This document shows, piece after piece, positions 36,076-43,876 of a DNA stretch of 64,000 bases. The notes below the pieces were generated by a model. It ran no database searches, had not been told where the DNA came from, and saw only the letters and a list, made by a program, of their open reading frames with translations. The position numbers and the translations under genes are program-made. Each line of letters opens with the position of its first letter. Position 1 is the stretch's first letter. Source of the stretch: Colwellia psychrerythraea (GTDB lineage: Bacteria; Pseudomonadota; Gammaproteobacteria; Enterobacterales; Alteromonadaceae); assembly GCF_000764225.1 (NCBI RefSeq), contig NZ_JQED01000046.1, forward strand, positions 62,001 through 126,000. The letters are read 5' to 3'.

Positions 36076-36088
36076 TTAGCAGATAAAT

Positions 36089-37033
36089 ATGGTTTTATTA
36101 GAGCAAAAATTAGCACGAATGGACCTAAATTTACTGGTTTCACTCAGCGTCTTATTGAAAGAAAAGAATGTTACTCGGGCAGCCGAACGTCTTTTTTTAT
36201 CACAATCGGCTATGAGTAGGACCTTACAACGCTTGAGGGATCTTTTTGATGATCCTCTTTTCTATCGCACGGCATCAGGCATAGTCCCGACAGAAAAAGC
36301 ACAACGTATTGAAGCTTTATTACCAGATATACTGCAGAAACTCGAATCCATATTACATGATGACGACTTTTCACCTGTGACTTGTGATAAACATTTCTCA
36401 ATATCCCTCCCCTCCTTAACCAGCCTCGCGATATTTTTGCCGTTAGTACAGGCTGTGAATATTGAGGCACCCGCGGTGAAATTGTCAGAATACTCGGCAA
36501 AGATGAGTTCTAAAAAATCACTCGAATCAGGTTTTTTAGATTTCGCTATTCATGTTGAAAAGCCAACTGATAATGCTTTTATAGCGACTTCTTTAGGAAA
36601 ACTATCACTATCAATCTTTGCCAGAAAAACTCACCCACTTACAGCACAAAATGAAGTTGAATTAGCGGACTGCTTATCCTATCGATTTATTGAATTAAAT
36701 GTAAATGAAGATACTGGCGCTATTTTTACGAATCCTATTGATAGCATATTACTAAAACAGGGGTTTAAACGTGATATACAGTTAAAAACTAGCCAATTAA
36801 GTATCTTAATAGAATTATTAAATTCATCAGATACCTTACTGATCGCACCCAGTTTTTTTATACCCCCTACTACTCATAAAGAAAAACTAGTCAGTATTTA
36901 TCAATTTGAGCAAACAGAAAGCAATATGGTTGAGCTCTTTCTACTTCAGCATCAGCGCACAGTAAATAGTGCGGCACATCAATGGCTAAGAGATAAAGTA
37001 TTGCAGCAAACTTTACAATTCATCACTTGCTAA
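36089..37033 (+). CDS. LysR-family transcriptional regulator
   Basis: 314 residues. The N-terminal winged helix-turn-helix reads LNLLVSLSVLLKEKNVTRAAERLFLSQSAMSRTLQRLRDLFDDPLF, a strong LysR match. The effector domain covers about 100-310. An ATG at 36119 (MDLNLL) would give the usual LysR start and is an alternative. It stands between an exported protein and an outer-membrane barrel gene on the same strand; which of them it controls is not known. Confidence 0.9.
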   Translation: MVLLEQKLARMDLNLLVSLSVLLKEKNVTRAAERLFLSQSAMSRTLQRLRDLFDDPLFYRTASGIVPTEKAQRIEALLPDILQKLESILHDDDFSPVTCDKHFSISLPSLTSLAIFLPLVQAVNIEAPAVKLSEYSAKMSSKKSLESGFLDFAIHVEKPTDNAFIATSLGKLSLSIFARKTHPLTAQNEVELADCLSYRFIELNVNEDTGAIFTNPIDSILLKQGFKRDIQLKTSQLSILIELLNSSDTLLIAPSFFIPPTTHKEKLVSIYQFEQTESNMVELFLLQHQRTVNSAAHQWLRDKVLQQTLQFITC

Positions 37034-37125
37034 TCATTAATTTCTAGTGGAATATTGTTGTATTAATAAACAAGTATTTCTGTTTTCATCTTGAGCATAT
37101 CGCTATTGTTGTCACTGAGTAGATT

Positions 37126-38313
37126 ATGAGCCTTCTAAACAAAATTACCGTACCGATTTCCATAGCCCTATTATCGTCTAGTACGTTGGCTGCTTCTGAC
37201 ATTTTTACCGATAAACTTGATGGTAATTTTGATGCTTCACGTTACCTTTCAGAAAATGCTTATGGTTTTTTACCTGTGCCAATTATCATTACTGACCCTG
37301 CTGTAGATGGTGGCTTAGGCATGATGGGTTTGTTTTTTCATGAGACTGAAGAAGAGCAAGCAGTTCGACTAAAAAAAATGCAAGATGAGAGTAATGAAAA
37401 AGCATCCCGCAGTTTAATGCCGCCCAGCATTTCTGCCGCCTTTGGTGCATATACCGGCAATGACTCTTATTTTATCGGTGGTGGTCACCTTGGTTTTTTC
37501 AATAAAGGAAACATACGTTATATGGGTGGTGGCGGTTATGGCGATGTAAATATAAACTTCTATGGTTTCGGTGATATAACCCTACCTATTCCCCTAGAAA
37601 TTAATACCCAAGCGACTGCAATAATGCAAACGTTAAAGTTTAAACTAGGTGATAGTGCTTTTTATTTTGGCCCCATGCATCGCTATATTGATGCGCAAGT
37701 TAGTATCGTCAACTCAAGTGATGTTTTTAATAAAACCACTAATAATTTACTCCCTGCTTTGTCGACTAACATCACCACTTCTGGTGCAGGTCTGACGATA
37801 GAGTACGACTCAAGAGATAATTTTTATTCACCCACTGACGGACTAAAATACGAGCTGAATTACCTTTGGTTCAACGATGTTATCGGCTCAGATGTTGACT
37901 ACACCTTAACTGAACTAACAGCCCTCAATTATTTCAAGATCACAGATCATTGGCGAACGGCGTTTAGAGTTGAAGCTAACTATGTCGACTCTGAACAAAT
38001 ATTACCTCCTTATGCGACACCGTATATTTCAATGCGTGGTATACCGGCCGCTCGATATCAAGGGCAATCAGTTGCCTTATCTGAACTTGAAGTAGCCTAT
38101 CGAATCAATTTACGCTGGGAGCTGAGTGCCTTTGCCGGTATAGGTAAAGCTAGTGATAGTTTTTCTGACTTTTCTGATAGTGATAGTCGTGTCAGCAAAG
38201 GGGCAGGATTTCGCTACCTAATTGCTAGACGGTATGATTTTAATATGGGAATAGATATAGCGAGAGGTCCTGAGGATACCGTTTTTTACATCCAAGCAGG
38301 CTCTGCCTGGTAA
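37126..38313 (+). CDS. Outer-membrane beta-barrel protein (bacterial surface antigen type)
   Basis: 395 residues. A signal peptide ends near LAAS. About 100 residues later alternating amphipathic strands begin, and the C-terminus ends in aromatic FYIQAGSAW, an outer-membrane insertion signal. The arrangement ITTSGAGLTIEYDSRDNFYSPTDGLKYELNYLWF is typical of the Bac_surface_Ag (Omp85/BamA-like) barrel, but no POTRA domains precede it. Function unknown; related single-barrel proteins are found through the Alteromonadales. It follows the LysR gene by 92 bases. Confidence 0.78.
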   Translation: MSLLNKITVPISIALLSSSTLAASDIFTDKLDGNFDASRYLSENAYGFLPVPIIITDPAVDGGLGMMGLFFHETEEEQAVRLKKMQDESNEKASRSLMPPSISAAFGAYTGNDSYFIGGGHLGFFNKGNIRYMGGGGYGDVNINFYGFGDITLPIPLEINTQATAIMQTLKFKLGDSAFYFGPMHRYIDAQVSIVNSSDVFNKTTNNLLPALSTNITTSGAGLTIEYDSRDNFYSPTDGLKYELNYLWFNDVIGSDVDYTLTELTALNYFKITDHWRTAFRVEANYVDSEQILPPYATPYISMRGIPAARYQGQSVALSELEVAYRINLRWELSAFAGIGKASDSFSDFSDSDSRVSKGAGFRYLIARRYDFNMGIDIARGPEDTVFYIQAGSAW

Positions 38314-38318
38314 ATTAC

Positions 38319-38405
38319 TGGTTATAATTAATAATAGCTGCGTTGCTCTCATTCCTAATAGCACACTATTAGTCAATCAAGCGCCTTGCTATTGTTAATT
38401 ATCCC
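38319..38405. repeat. MITE-like repeat, copy D (reverse orientation)
   Basis: The core CGTTGCTCTCATTCCTAATA followed by AATCAAGCGCCTTGCTATTG matches copy C at 24324-24375. It starts 6 bases after the outer-membrane protein stop codon. Inverted ends are degraded. Confidence 0.5.
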
Positions 38406-38468
38406 TGCGTAATTCCTCTGCCATCAAGATACCTCACTATTACAAAGCGCGATTGAAATCCAGTCTAC

Positions 38469-38491
38469 TGTAGGCGGGAATTTATTCTCGC
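38469..38491. repeat. REP-like unit, left member of an inverted pair
   Basis: Begins TGTAGGCGGGAATTTATTC and is nearly the inverted complement of 38598-38620. Short extragenic palindromes opening with TGTAGG-CG are widespread in gammaproteobacteria. The pair encloses the rplI terminator. Confidence 0.5.
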
Positions 38492-38529
38492 ATTTTTGAA
38501 AATTTATTCGCGCCAAAACACATAAAAAA

Positions 38530-38557
38530 ACACCGCAACCTCAAAGAGAGTGCGGTG
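38530..38557 (-). terminator. Terminator of the rpsF-priB-rpsR-rplI operon
   Basis: Arms CACCGCA and TGCGGTG, extended by A/T pairs, with a seven-base T-run on the minus strand, 66 bases past the rplI stop. Confidence 0.85.
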
Positions 38558-38597
38558 CTTTTATTTTTGTAGTTGAAGCAAAGCTAATGCTCGCCTC

Positions 38598-38620
38598 GCG
38601 CGACTAAAGTCACGCCTACA
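38598..38620. repeat. REP-like unit, right member of an inverted pair
   Basis: Contains CGACTAAAGTCACGCCTACA, a short hairpin core (GACT/AGTC) plus the CGCCTACA end typical of REP-like units, in inverted orientation to 38469-38491. It ends 2 bases before the rplI stop codon. Confidence 0.5.
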
Positions 38621-38622
38621 AA

Positions 38623-39075
38623 TTATGCTTCAGCGATAACGACAACTTTGATGCTAGTATCAACATCGTGATGTAAGTGAATAGCGATTTCGAATTCACC
38701 TGTTTCGCGGATAGCACCTAATGGTAAACGTACTTCAGCTTTAACAACTTCAACGCCAGCTTCAGTGATCGCATCAGCGATATCACGAGTACCAATAGAA
38801 CCGAATAATTTACCTTCGTCACCAGCTTTTGATGCGATTGTAACTTCAGCAAGCTCAACAACTTTAGCTGCACGAGCTTCAGCTACTGCTAATACGTCAG
38901 CTAATTTAGCTTCGATTTCAGCACGACGAGCTTCAAAGTGCTCAACATTAGCTTCAGATGCAAATACTGCCTTACCTTGTGGTAATAAGTAGTTACGAGC
39001 ATAACCTGATTTAACAGATACCTTGTCACCAAGGCCGCCTAATTTGGCGATTTTATCTAGAAGAATTACTTCCAT
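38623..39075 (-). CDS. rplI: 50S ribosomal protein L9
   Basis: 150 residues, the usual length. The N-terminal EVILLDKIAKLGGLGDKVSVKSGYARNYLLPQGKAV is the L9 signature that binds 23S rRNA, followed by the long connecting helix and the C-terminal domain. Last gene of the rpsF-priB-rpsR-rplI operon, 18 bases after rpsR. Confidence 0.98.
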   Translation of the reverse strand: MEVILLDKIAKLGGLGDKVSVKSGYARNYLLPQGKAVFASEANVEHFEARRAEIEAKLADVLAVAEARAAKVVELAEVTIASKAGDEGKLFGSIGTRDIADAITEAGVEVVKAEVRLPLGAIRETGEFEIAIHLHHDVDTSIKVVVIAEA

Positions 39076-39092
39076 TTTAAACCCCTATTAGC

Positions 39093-39320
39093 TTACTTAT
39101 GTAAGTCGGTGTATGGTAACAATGACAAGTAACGAGCGCGTTTAATAGCACGAGTTAATTGACGTTGATATTTAGCAGCAGTACCAGTGATACGGCTAGG
39201 AACAATTTTACCACTTTCAGTGATATAATTTTTTAAAGTTGCAATATCTTTATAATCGATAGATGTTGCGCCTTCCGCTGTAAAGCGGCAAAACTTACGA
39301 CGTCTAAAAAAACGAGACAT
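39093..39320 (-). CDS. rpsR: 30S ribosomal protein S18
   Basis: 75 residues from the ATG at 39320 (MSRFFRRRKFCRFTAEG), preceded by GGAG; the frame is open four codons further up. S18 pairs with S6 on the 30S platform. RKFCRF and the C-terminal RAIKRARYLSLLPYTDLH are family signatures. Third gene of the operon. Confidence 0.98.
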   Translation of the reverse strand: MSRFFRRRKFCRFTAEGATSIDYKDIATLKNYITESGKIVPSRITGTAAKYQRQLTRAIKRARYLSLLPYTDLHK

Positions 39321-39373
39321 GGAGTTCTCCAATATGGTTTTATTTAACTAACAATTTTGTCAGTAAATAAAGC

Positions 39374-39688
39374 CTAATTAATCATTTCAATTTGCTGAGC
39401 ATGTAATGCTAAAAGCGGATTACCGTTTCTAGATTCGTGACGATTAATAAAACCAGTCACTTTTATTACATTCCCTGCAATTAATTCACGAGTTAAGTGT
39501 GATAAATCACCTGTAGCAACTACTTGTATTCGGACAAATGCTTGTCGATTCATACCAGCTTCATTTTGTATAGACTTGTGGTCTATTGAAAACTGACTAT
39601 GACTAATACCGGCAGGGCTGGTTGAATGCTTTGGGGCTCTTACCACCTCACCTATCAACACTAGGCAATTCTCTTGCGAGAAAATCAC
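39374..39688 (-). CDS. priB: Primosomal replication protein N (PriB)
   Basis: 104 residues from a GTG start, 7 bases after the rpsF stop. A single OB-fold like a short SSB: CLVLIGEVVRAPKHSTSPAGISHSQFSIDHKS aligns with E. coli PriB, as does LLALHAQQIEMI at the end. PriB helps PriA reload the replicative helicase at stalled forks. Its place between the S6 and S18 genes is the classic order. Confidence 0.94.
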   Translation of the reverse strand: MIFSQENCLVLIGEVVRAPKHSTSPAGISHSQFSIDHKSIQNEAGMNRQAFVRIQVVATGDLSHLTRELIAGNVIKVTGFINRHESRNGNPLLALHAQQIEMIN

Positions 39689-39695
39689 AGATTAC

Positions 39696-40127
39696 TTATT
39701 CTTCGCTAGCAGCTTCTTCAGATTTCTCTTCAGTAGAGACTTCTTTAGCTTCAACTGGCGCAGCAGCAACATCTTTCTTAACTTCGCGGCGATCGTCACG
39801 ACGCTCTTCTTTAGCAGCAGCCATTGGCGATGCTTCAGTTACCGCGTCTTTAGTACGCATAATCATGTTACGAATAACAACATCGTTATAACGGAAAGCT
39901 GTTTCAAGTTCATCAATAACTGATTGTGGCGCTTCAATGTTCATAAGAACATAGTGTGCTTTATGTAGTTTATTGATTGGGTATGCTAATTGACGACGGC
40001 CCCAGTCTTCAAGACGGTGGATTTTGCCTTCAGCAGCATTGATCAAGTCTGTGTAGCGCTGGATCATACCAGACACTTGTTCACTCTGATCAGGGTGAAC
40101 CATAAATACGATTTCGTAATGACGCAT
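39696..40127 (-). CDS. rpsF: 30S ribosomal protein S6
   Basis: 143 residues. The ferredoxin-like body (MRHYEIVFMVHPDQSEQVSGMIQRYTDLI ... KAHYVLMNIEA) is followed by an acidic tail rich in glutamate and alanine; in E. coli this tail receives extra glutamates from RimK. First gene of the operon. A hairpin lies in its leader. Confidence 0.98.
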   Translation of the reverse strand: MRHYEIVFMVHPDQSEQVSGMIQRYTDLINAAEGKIHRLEDWGRRQLAYPINKLHKAHYVLMNIEAPQSVIDELETAFRYNDVVIRNMIMRTKDAVTEASPMAAAKEERRDDRREVKKDVAAAPVEAKEVSTEEKSEEAASEE

Positions 40128-40148
40128 TACGAGCTCCTTACGGTTGTA

Positions 40149-40184
40149 GTCTCATTATCTGGCACAGCCAACACCAGTTGAGAC
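40149..40184 (-). promoter_or_regulatory. Leader hairpin before rpsF (candidate S6:S18 autoregulatory RNA)
   Basis: Outer arms GTCTCA/TGAGAC and inner arms CTGG/CCAG form a hairpin ending 22 bases before the rpsF start; an ACCG follows it on the transcript. S6:S18-binding leaders of this operon are described in many bacteria and contain a hairpin and a CCG element. The match is by position and shape, not by alignment. Confidence 0.45.
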
Positions 40185-40319
40185 AAGGAACAAAAGTTTA
40201 GGCTGAATTAAGGAGGCGTATTGTAGGGAAAACAACCAGCAAAAGCAAGCAATAACGAAGCGATACTTATTTATAAAAAAACAGCAGGCTGCACTTATCT
40301 TTTTATAAAAAAAAGACCA

Positions 40320-41675
40320 TTATTTTATCGATTCAATATTCACTATTTCAGAACGATTTAAGGTGATTTTAAAGCGCTGTAAGGATTCCTCACCCTTACA
40401 AAAATGCCGTAAAATAAGATTAATTTGATAACGCTGCTCAACACCTTGGCTTGAAATTTTTTGCCCATCTAAGCTATATAATCGACCAGCCCCTTTTTTC
40501 AAGAACCGTACAAAAGGTGTTAAATTAAAAAATGTCTGTTGTTGAATTTCATCGTAGCCAGGCAAGAATTCTTTTGCAATAACCTTATTATCGCAGCGAA
40601 AATGCAATAACTGAGCAGCTTGCTTGTTTTGTTGCCTACGCTGTTGGAACAATGCATTGACAGACTTTGGTAAATCTTTAGTCCTTATGTATTCTAACCA
40701 CAAAATCTGACTCAAAATTCGCTTTTTAGTAACACTATGAGTAAACAAGTTTTGCCATTTGGGCCGACCTTTTTGAATTTTTCGCCAAATAAGGCTGGTT
40801 AAGTCTTCCTTAAAGGTTTCTCGTAAGCCGTATACAAGCCCCAAAAAAGCCACTAAAGCAAGGGTTACTTCGGTAAAGTTAGTTCGAGCATTGAGCACTA
40901 ACAACATTACAAATGCCATAATAACAGCAGTAACAACACCACGGACAAAACGTTTTAAGTTGACATTTAAATACCGAGTTTTCCGCTGAAAGACTACGCC
41001 ATATTCTATTAATCGCTGTAACAAACGCATTTTGTTAGTAATGCGATTTGCATCATCAAGAGTCACTTGTGAGTTATATTTATTTTCAATGCGATAATCA
41101 TTTTCACTTCGACATAAACTTAACAGTAGCTCTCGTTCAACGGTGAATTCTGAGCTTTTAGGACCCCTTGAGAGTAGCTTTAAGAAAGATTGCTCTATAT
41201 GCCAACTTAAATAGTTATCTGCATTTTCAAAAAAGGAATTAAACTTCTTATCAGGAGGTGTATAGCGTCTTAACTTTTTAGTCAAAGAAAGCGTTTGCTC
41301 TGCCAATTCAACTGCTGCAGGATAAAACTCCTCAGCCTCTTTAAGCTTTAGTGTTTGTTTAATATCGGCATCTAGCGCTTTTTTAACTTGATAGGAGTAC
41401 AAATTAAGGTTTAACCGATAATCACTTTGTTCACCTTTTTTTTGGCTGACAAAACGACTACGTACTAAAGGCAGATGCAGTTGGTCTGCATAATAAGCAC
41501 TATGGTTTTTAATATTAGAATAGAAAAACTCTTCTTCATTCAGGGTACTGGGGTTAATACCCATTTCAACCGGCAGTGAGAAGTACAAATCAATACGTTG
41601 ATAATCTTGCGGTAATAACTGATGGCTAACTTTAAAGGACAAGTTTTCATCTTGGCTGAGTTTAGTATTATTCAC
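40320..41675 (-). CDS. Conserved membrane protein of unknown function
   Basis: 451 residues. Two adjacent hydrophobic helices at about 247-290 (VTAVIMAFVMLLVLNA and VTLALVAFLGLVYGL) split a large N-terminal cytoplasmic part, with predicted helices rich in charged residues, from a basic C-terminal part. No signal peptide and no motif I recognise. The first 50 residues read like a soluble fold (SHQLLPQDYQRIDLYFSLPVEMG). It lies alone on the minus strand between rpsF and nagX. Confidence 0.6.
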   Translation of the reverse strand: MNNTKLSQDENLSFKVSHQLLPQDYQRIDLYFSLPVEMGINPSTLNEEEFFYSNIKNHSAYYADQLHLPLVRSRFVSQKKGEQSDYRLNLNLYSYQVKKALDADIKQTLKLKEAEEFYPAAVELAEQTLSLTKKLRRYTPPDKKFNSFFENADNYLSWHIEQSFLKLLSRGPKSSEFTVERELLLSLCRSENDYRIENKYNSQVTLDDANRITNKMRLLQRLIEYGVVFQRKTRYLNVNLKRFVRGVVTAVIMAFVMLLVLNARTNFTEVTLALVAFLGLVYGLRETFKEDLTSLIWRKIQKGRPKWQNLFTHSVTKKRILSQILWLEYIRTKDLPKSVNALFQQRRQQNKQAAQLLHFRCDNKVIAKEFLPGYDEIQQQTFFNLTPFVRFLKKGAGRLYSLDGQKISSQGVEQRYQINLILRHFCKGEESLQRFKITLNRSEIVNIESIK

Positions 41676-41762
41676 TCGTAAAAAGGACTCCTTATTCTAA
41701 GAAGGTTAATAATTTTTAACCATTAGATAAGCATAGCAAAAACAAGGATTTTCTGACAGGTT

Positions 41763-41808
41763 TTTCAGCCCTTACCCTATATATTATTTAGAGAGTTAAG
41801 GGCTGAAA
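41763..41808. other. Long inverted repeat after nagX
   Basis: Perfect 12-base arms TTTCAGCCCTTA and TAAGGGCTGAAA with a 22-base loop, 9 bases after the nagX stop. No T-run follows on the minus strand, so terminator function is uncertain. Confidence 0.45.
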
Positions 41809-41816
41809 GAGTCACA

Positions 41817-42893
41817 TTATATTTTGATAAATATTTTTCGTTGATACAATTTTAATGAGACAAACCAGAAAAATACCACATGTGAAAATGCAAAAATAAA
41901 GGAAGCGAGTTTAGGAGAAAATACACCGTTTAGCTGCATATATAACCAAGCATACATGGATGTATCACCAATATTAATGTTTAGATACAGGGTTACTACT
42001 AAAAATGACAATACATAGACAAATAATGGGTTAGTACCATAAACAAGTAAAGGCTCTGCCAGTTTCACTTGTTTCATTATGTCAATTAACCAGATAAAAG
42101 CTGCCAGTAATAAACAAGCAAAACCTGTGCTATAAATGACATAAGACGGGGTCCATAGCGACTTATTAATAGGCAAAACTAAATTCCATAGCACGCCCAG
42201 TCCTATGGCTAATCCACCAATTAGCGTTAACCTAACAACACTGTTCTTCTTATCTTCAATACGGGTTAAATAACGTGTTAATTCAAAGCCAAGTAACATA
42301 TTCACTACTGCAGGAATAGTACTCAACAACCCCTCAGGTTCAAATGCAACACCACGCATATTATACATATGATTAGCACCCAATACCGCTAAATCAAGCT
42401 GGCGAATAATATTACCATCAATGGTTAAAGCGCTTTCTCCCACACTAAGAAGTAATACCCAATAGGCTAATAAAATTACAGCTGACGCAATAAAAATACC
42501 CGTTCGATTGAGTGTAAGAACTAAACAAGCTGCGACTGTGTAGGCGATGCCAATTCGTTGTAAAATCCCCATAATCCGCCAATCTTCAACATTAGCAGTG
42601 AATGGAATGATATTTAACATAAAGCCAATAAAAAACATGATGAAACCACGTTTTATTATTTTTCTAAATTGTTCAGGGCTAGCCGCAAAATGACTCTTCT
42701 TAAAAGAGAAAAACATTGCAGAGCCAATAATAAATAAGAAAAACGGGAAAACTAAGTCTGTTGGTGTTGCACCATTCCAATCGGCGTGCAGTAGAGGGGC
42801 GTATACATGTGACCAAGTACCTGGGGTATTCACTAAAATCATTAAAGCTATAGTAATCCCTCTAAAAGCATCGAGCGCAAGATAACGAGTCAT
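41817..42893 (-). CDS. nagX: NagX-like transmembrane acyltransferase family protein
   Basis: 358 residues, about ten membrane helices. TRYLALDAFRGITIALMILVNTPGTWSHVYAPLLHADWNGATPTDLVFPFFLFIIG is the N-terminal block of the NagX/DUF5009 group, related to human HGSNAT. In chitin and N-acetylglucosamine users of the Alteromonadales, nagX belongs to the GlcNAc regulon. No nag transport or catabolic genes are next to it here. A 28-base perfect palindrome with a CG-centred LacI-type core stands 32 bases before the start, suggesting control by NagR or a similar repressor. Confidence 0.8.
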   Translation of the reverse strand: MTRYLALDAFRGITIALMILVNTPGTWSHVYAPLLHADWNGATPTDLVFPFFLFIIGSAMFFSFKKSHFAASPEQFRKIIKRGFIMFFIGFMLNIIPFTANVEDWRIMGILQRIGIAYTVAACLVLTLNRTGIFIASAVILLAYWVLLLSVGESALTIDGNIIRQLDLAVLGANHMYNMRGVAFEPEGLLSTIPAVVNMLLGFELTRYLTRIEDKKNSVVRLTLIGGLAIGLGVLWNLVLPINKSLWTPSYVIYSTGFACLLLAAFIWLIDIMKQVKLAEPLLVYGTNPLFVYVLSFLVVTLYLNINIGDTSMYAWLYMQLNGVFSPKLASFIFAFSHVVFFWFVSLKLYQRKIFIKI

Positions 42894-42924
42894 GATTATT
42901 TCCTAACAAAATTTGTATTACTCA

Positions 42925-42952
42925 TTGTAAAAGACAGCGCTGTCTTTTACAA
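42925..42952. promoter_or_regulatory. 28-bp perfect palindrome, LacI-type operator candidate before nagX
   Basis: A perfect inverted repeat with the core AAAGACAGCGCTGTCTTT, extended by five further paired bases on each side. LacI-family operators have this even-length, CG-centred symmetry. NagR of the Alteromonadales is thought to bind a similar TGACA/TGTCA-type site; that link is from memory and context. Confidence 0.65.
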
Positions 42953-43154
42953 GAAAAAGCAAATTTAAATCTAGGGACAGGAAACGCTCAAATTTCACAT
43001 CACCAACCATGTAAAGTTAATAGCAATCAAAAAGCCTCTTTTAACAGCCATACCCCTTATTGAAAGAAAACAGATATGGACAGTTTATATGAGTTATTGG
43101 ATTAATTAGAGATTATTGGACGAACTAAAAATACTTACGCGCTGATAAGTAGCT

Positions 43155-43649
43155 ATGATACACTGGAAATCCTATCCATTCTTAGACAAAACAGAACCGA
43201 ATAGCACCATGAAGGCAGAATCTTTATTACAACAAGCACAATTCGTTTGCCAAAAAAAAGGCGCACGTTTTACTAAAGTAAGAGAACAAGTTTTTTTACT
43301 ATTAGCTAACCGTCAAGGAGCGGTTGGCGCTTACGATTTACTCTCCGAATTAAAAGAACTAGATGCCGCAGCCAAACCTGCAACGATTTATCGCGCTTTA
43401 GATTTTTTATCTAAGCAGGGTTTTGTACATAAAATAGAATCTATCAATGCTTTTATTATGTGCCACCATTTTGGTGAATGTGATCACCCTGTACAGCTAT
43501 TAATTTGCGATGAATGTGGTCATGTTGAAGAAATTCAGTCCAATAACTTTGATTTAGCATTACGTACTATGGCTGATGCGAATGGTTTTACTATCACACA
43601 TCAAATAGTTGAAGCACACGGCCGCTGTAAAAACTGTAATAACGTATAA
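43155..43649 (+). CDS. zur: Zur-like zinc uptake regulator (Fur family)
   Basis: 164 residues from 43155, or 146 from an internal ATG at 43209 that aligns better with E. coli Zur (MKAESLLQQAQFVC). The winged helix includes AYDLLSELKELDAAAKPATIYRALDFLSKQGFVHKIES, strikingly Zur-like, and structural-zinc cysteines occur as CDECG and CKNC. Zur represses zinc-uptake genes when zinc is plentiful. A near-perfect Zur box is at 59468 in front of a merC-like gene. Neither start has a strong ribosome binding site. Confidence 0.88.
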   Translation: MIHWKSYPFLDKTEPNSTMKAESLLQQAQFVCQKKGARFTKVREQVFLLLANRQGAVGAYDLLSELKELDAAAKPATIYRALDFLSKQGFVHKIESINAFIMCHHFGECDHPVQLLICDECGHVEEIQSNNFDLALRTMADANGFTITHQIVEAHGRCKNCNNV

Positions 43650-43707
43650 CTCTCCTGCAGTTAGCTCACCGTTAATCTTATAATTATTACTTTCTACCGC
43701 AAATCTT

Positions 43708-43732
43708 CACCTTGAAAATAACAAGGTGTTTT
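43708..43732 (+). terminator. Terminator after the Zur-like gene
   Basis: Arms CACCTTG and CAAGGTG with a short T-run, 59 bases after the stop. Confidence 0.65.
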
Positions 43733-43876
43733 GATTGTGGTATAAATTCCAGATCAACACTCAATGTTGTATATACCTGTTGTCATTCAAGTGCTCGTTT
43801 CAGTATTATTTAGCCGTTTGATTGCACACGTACCATAAAACGTTAACAGCGTGTACTCCCGCTACCTTGGAAAATT

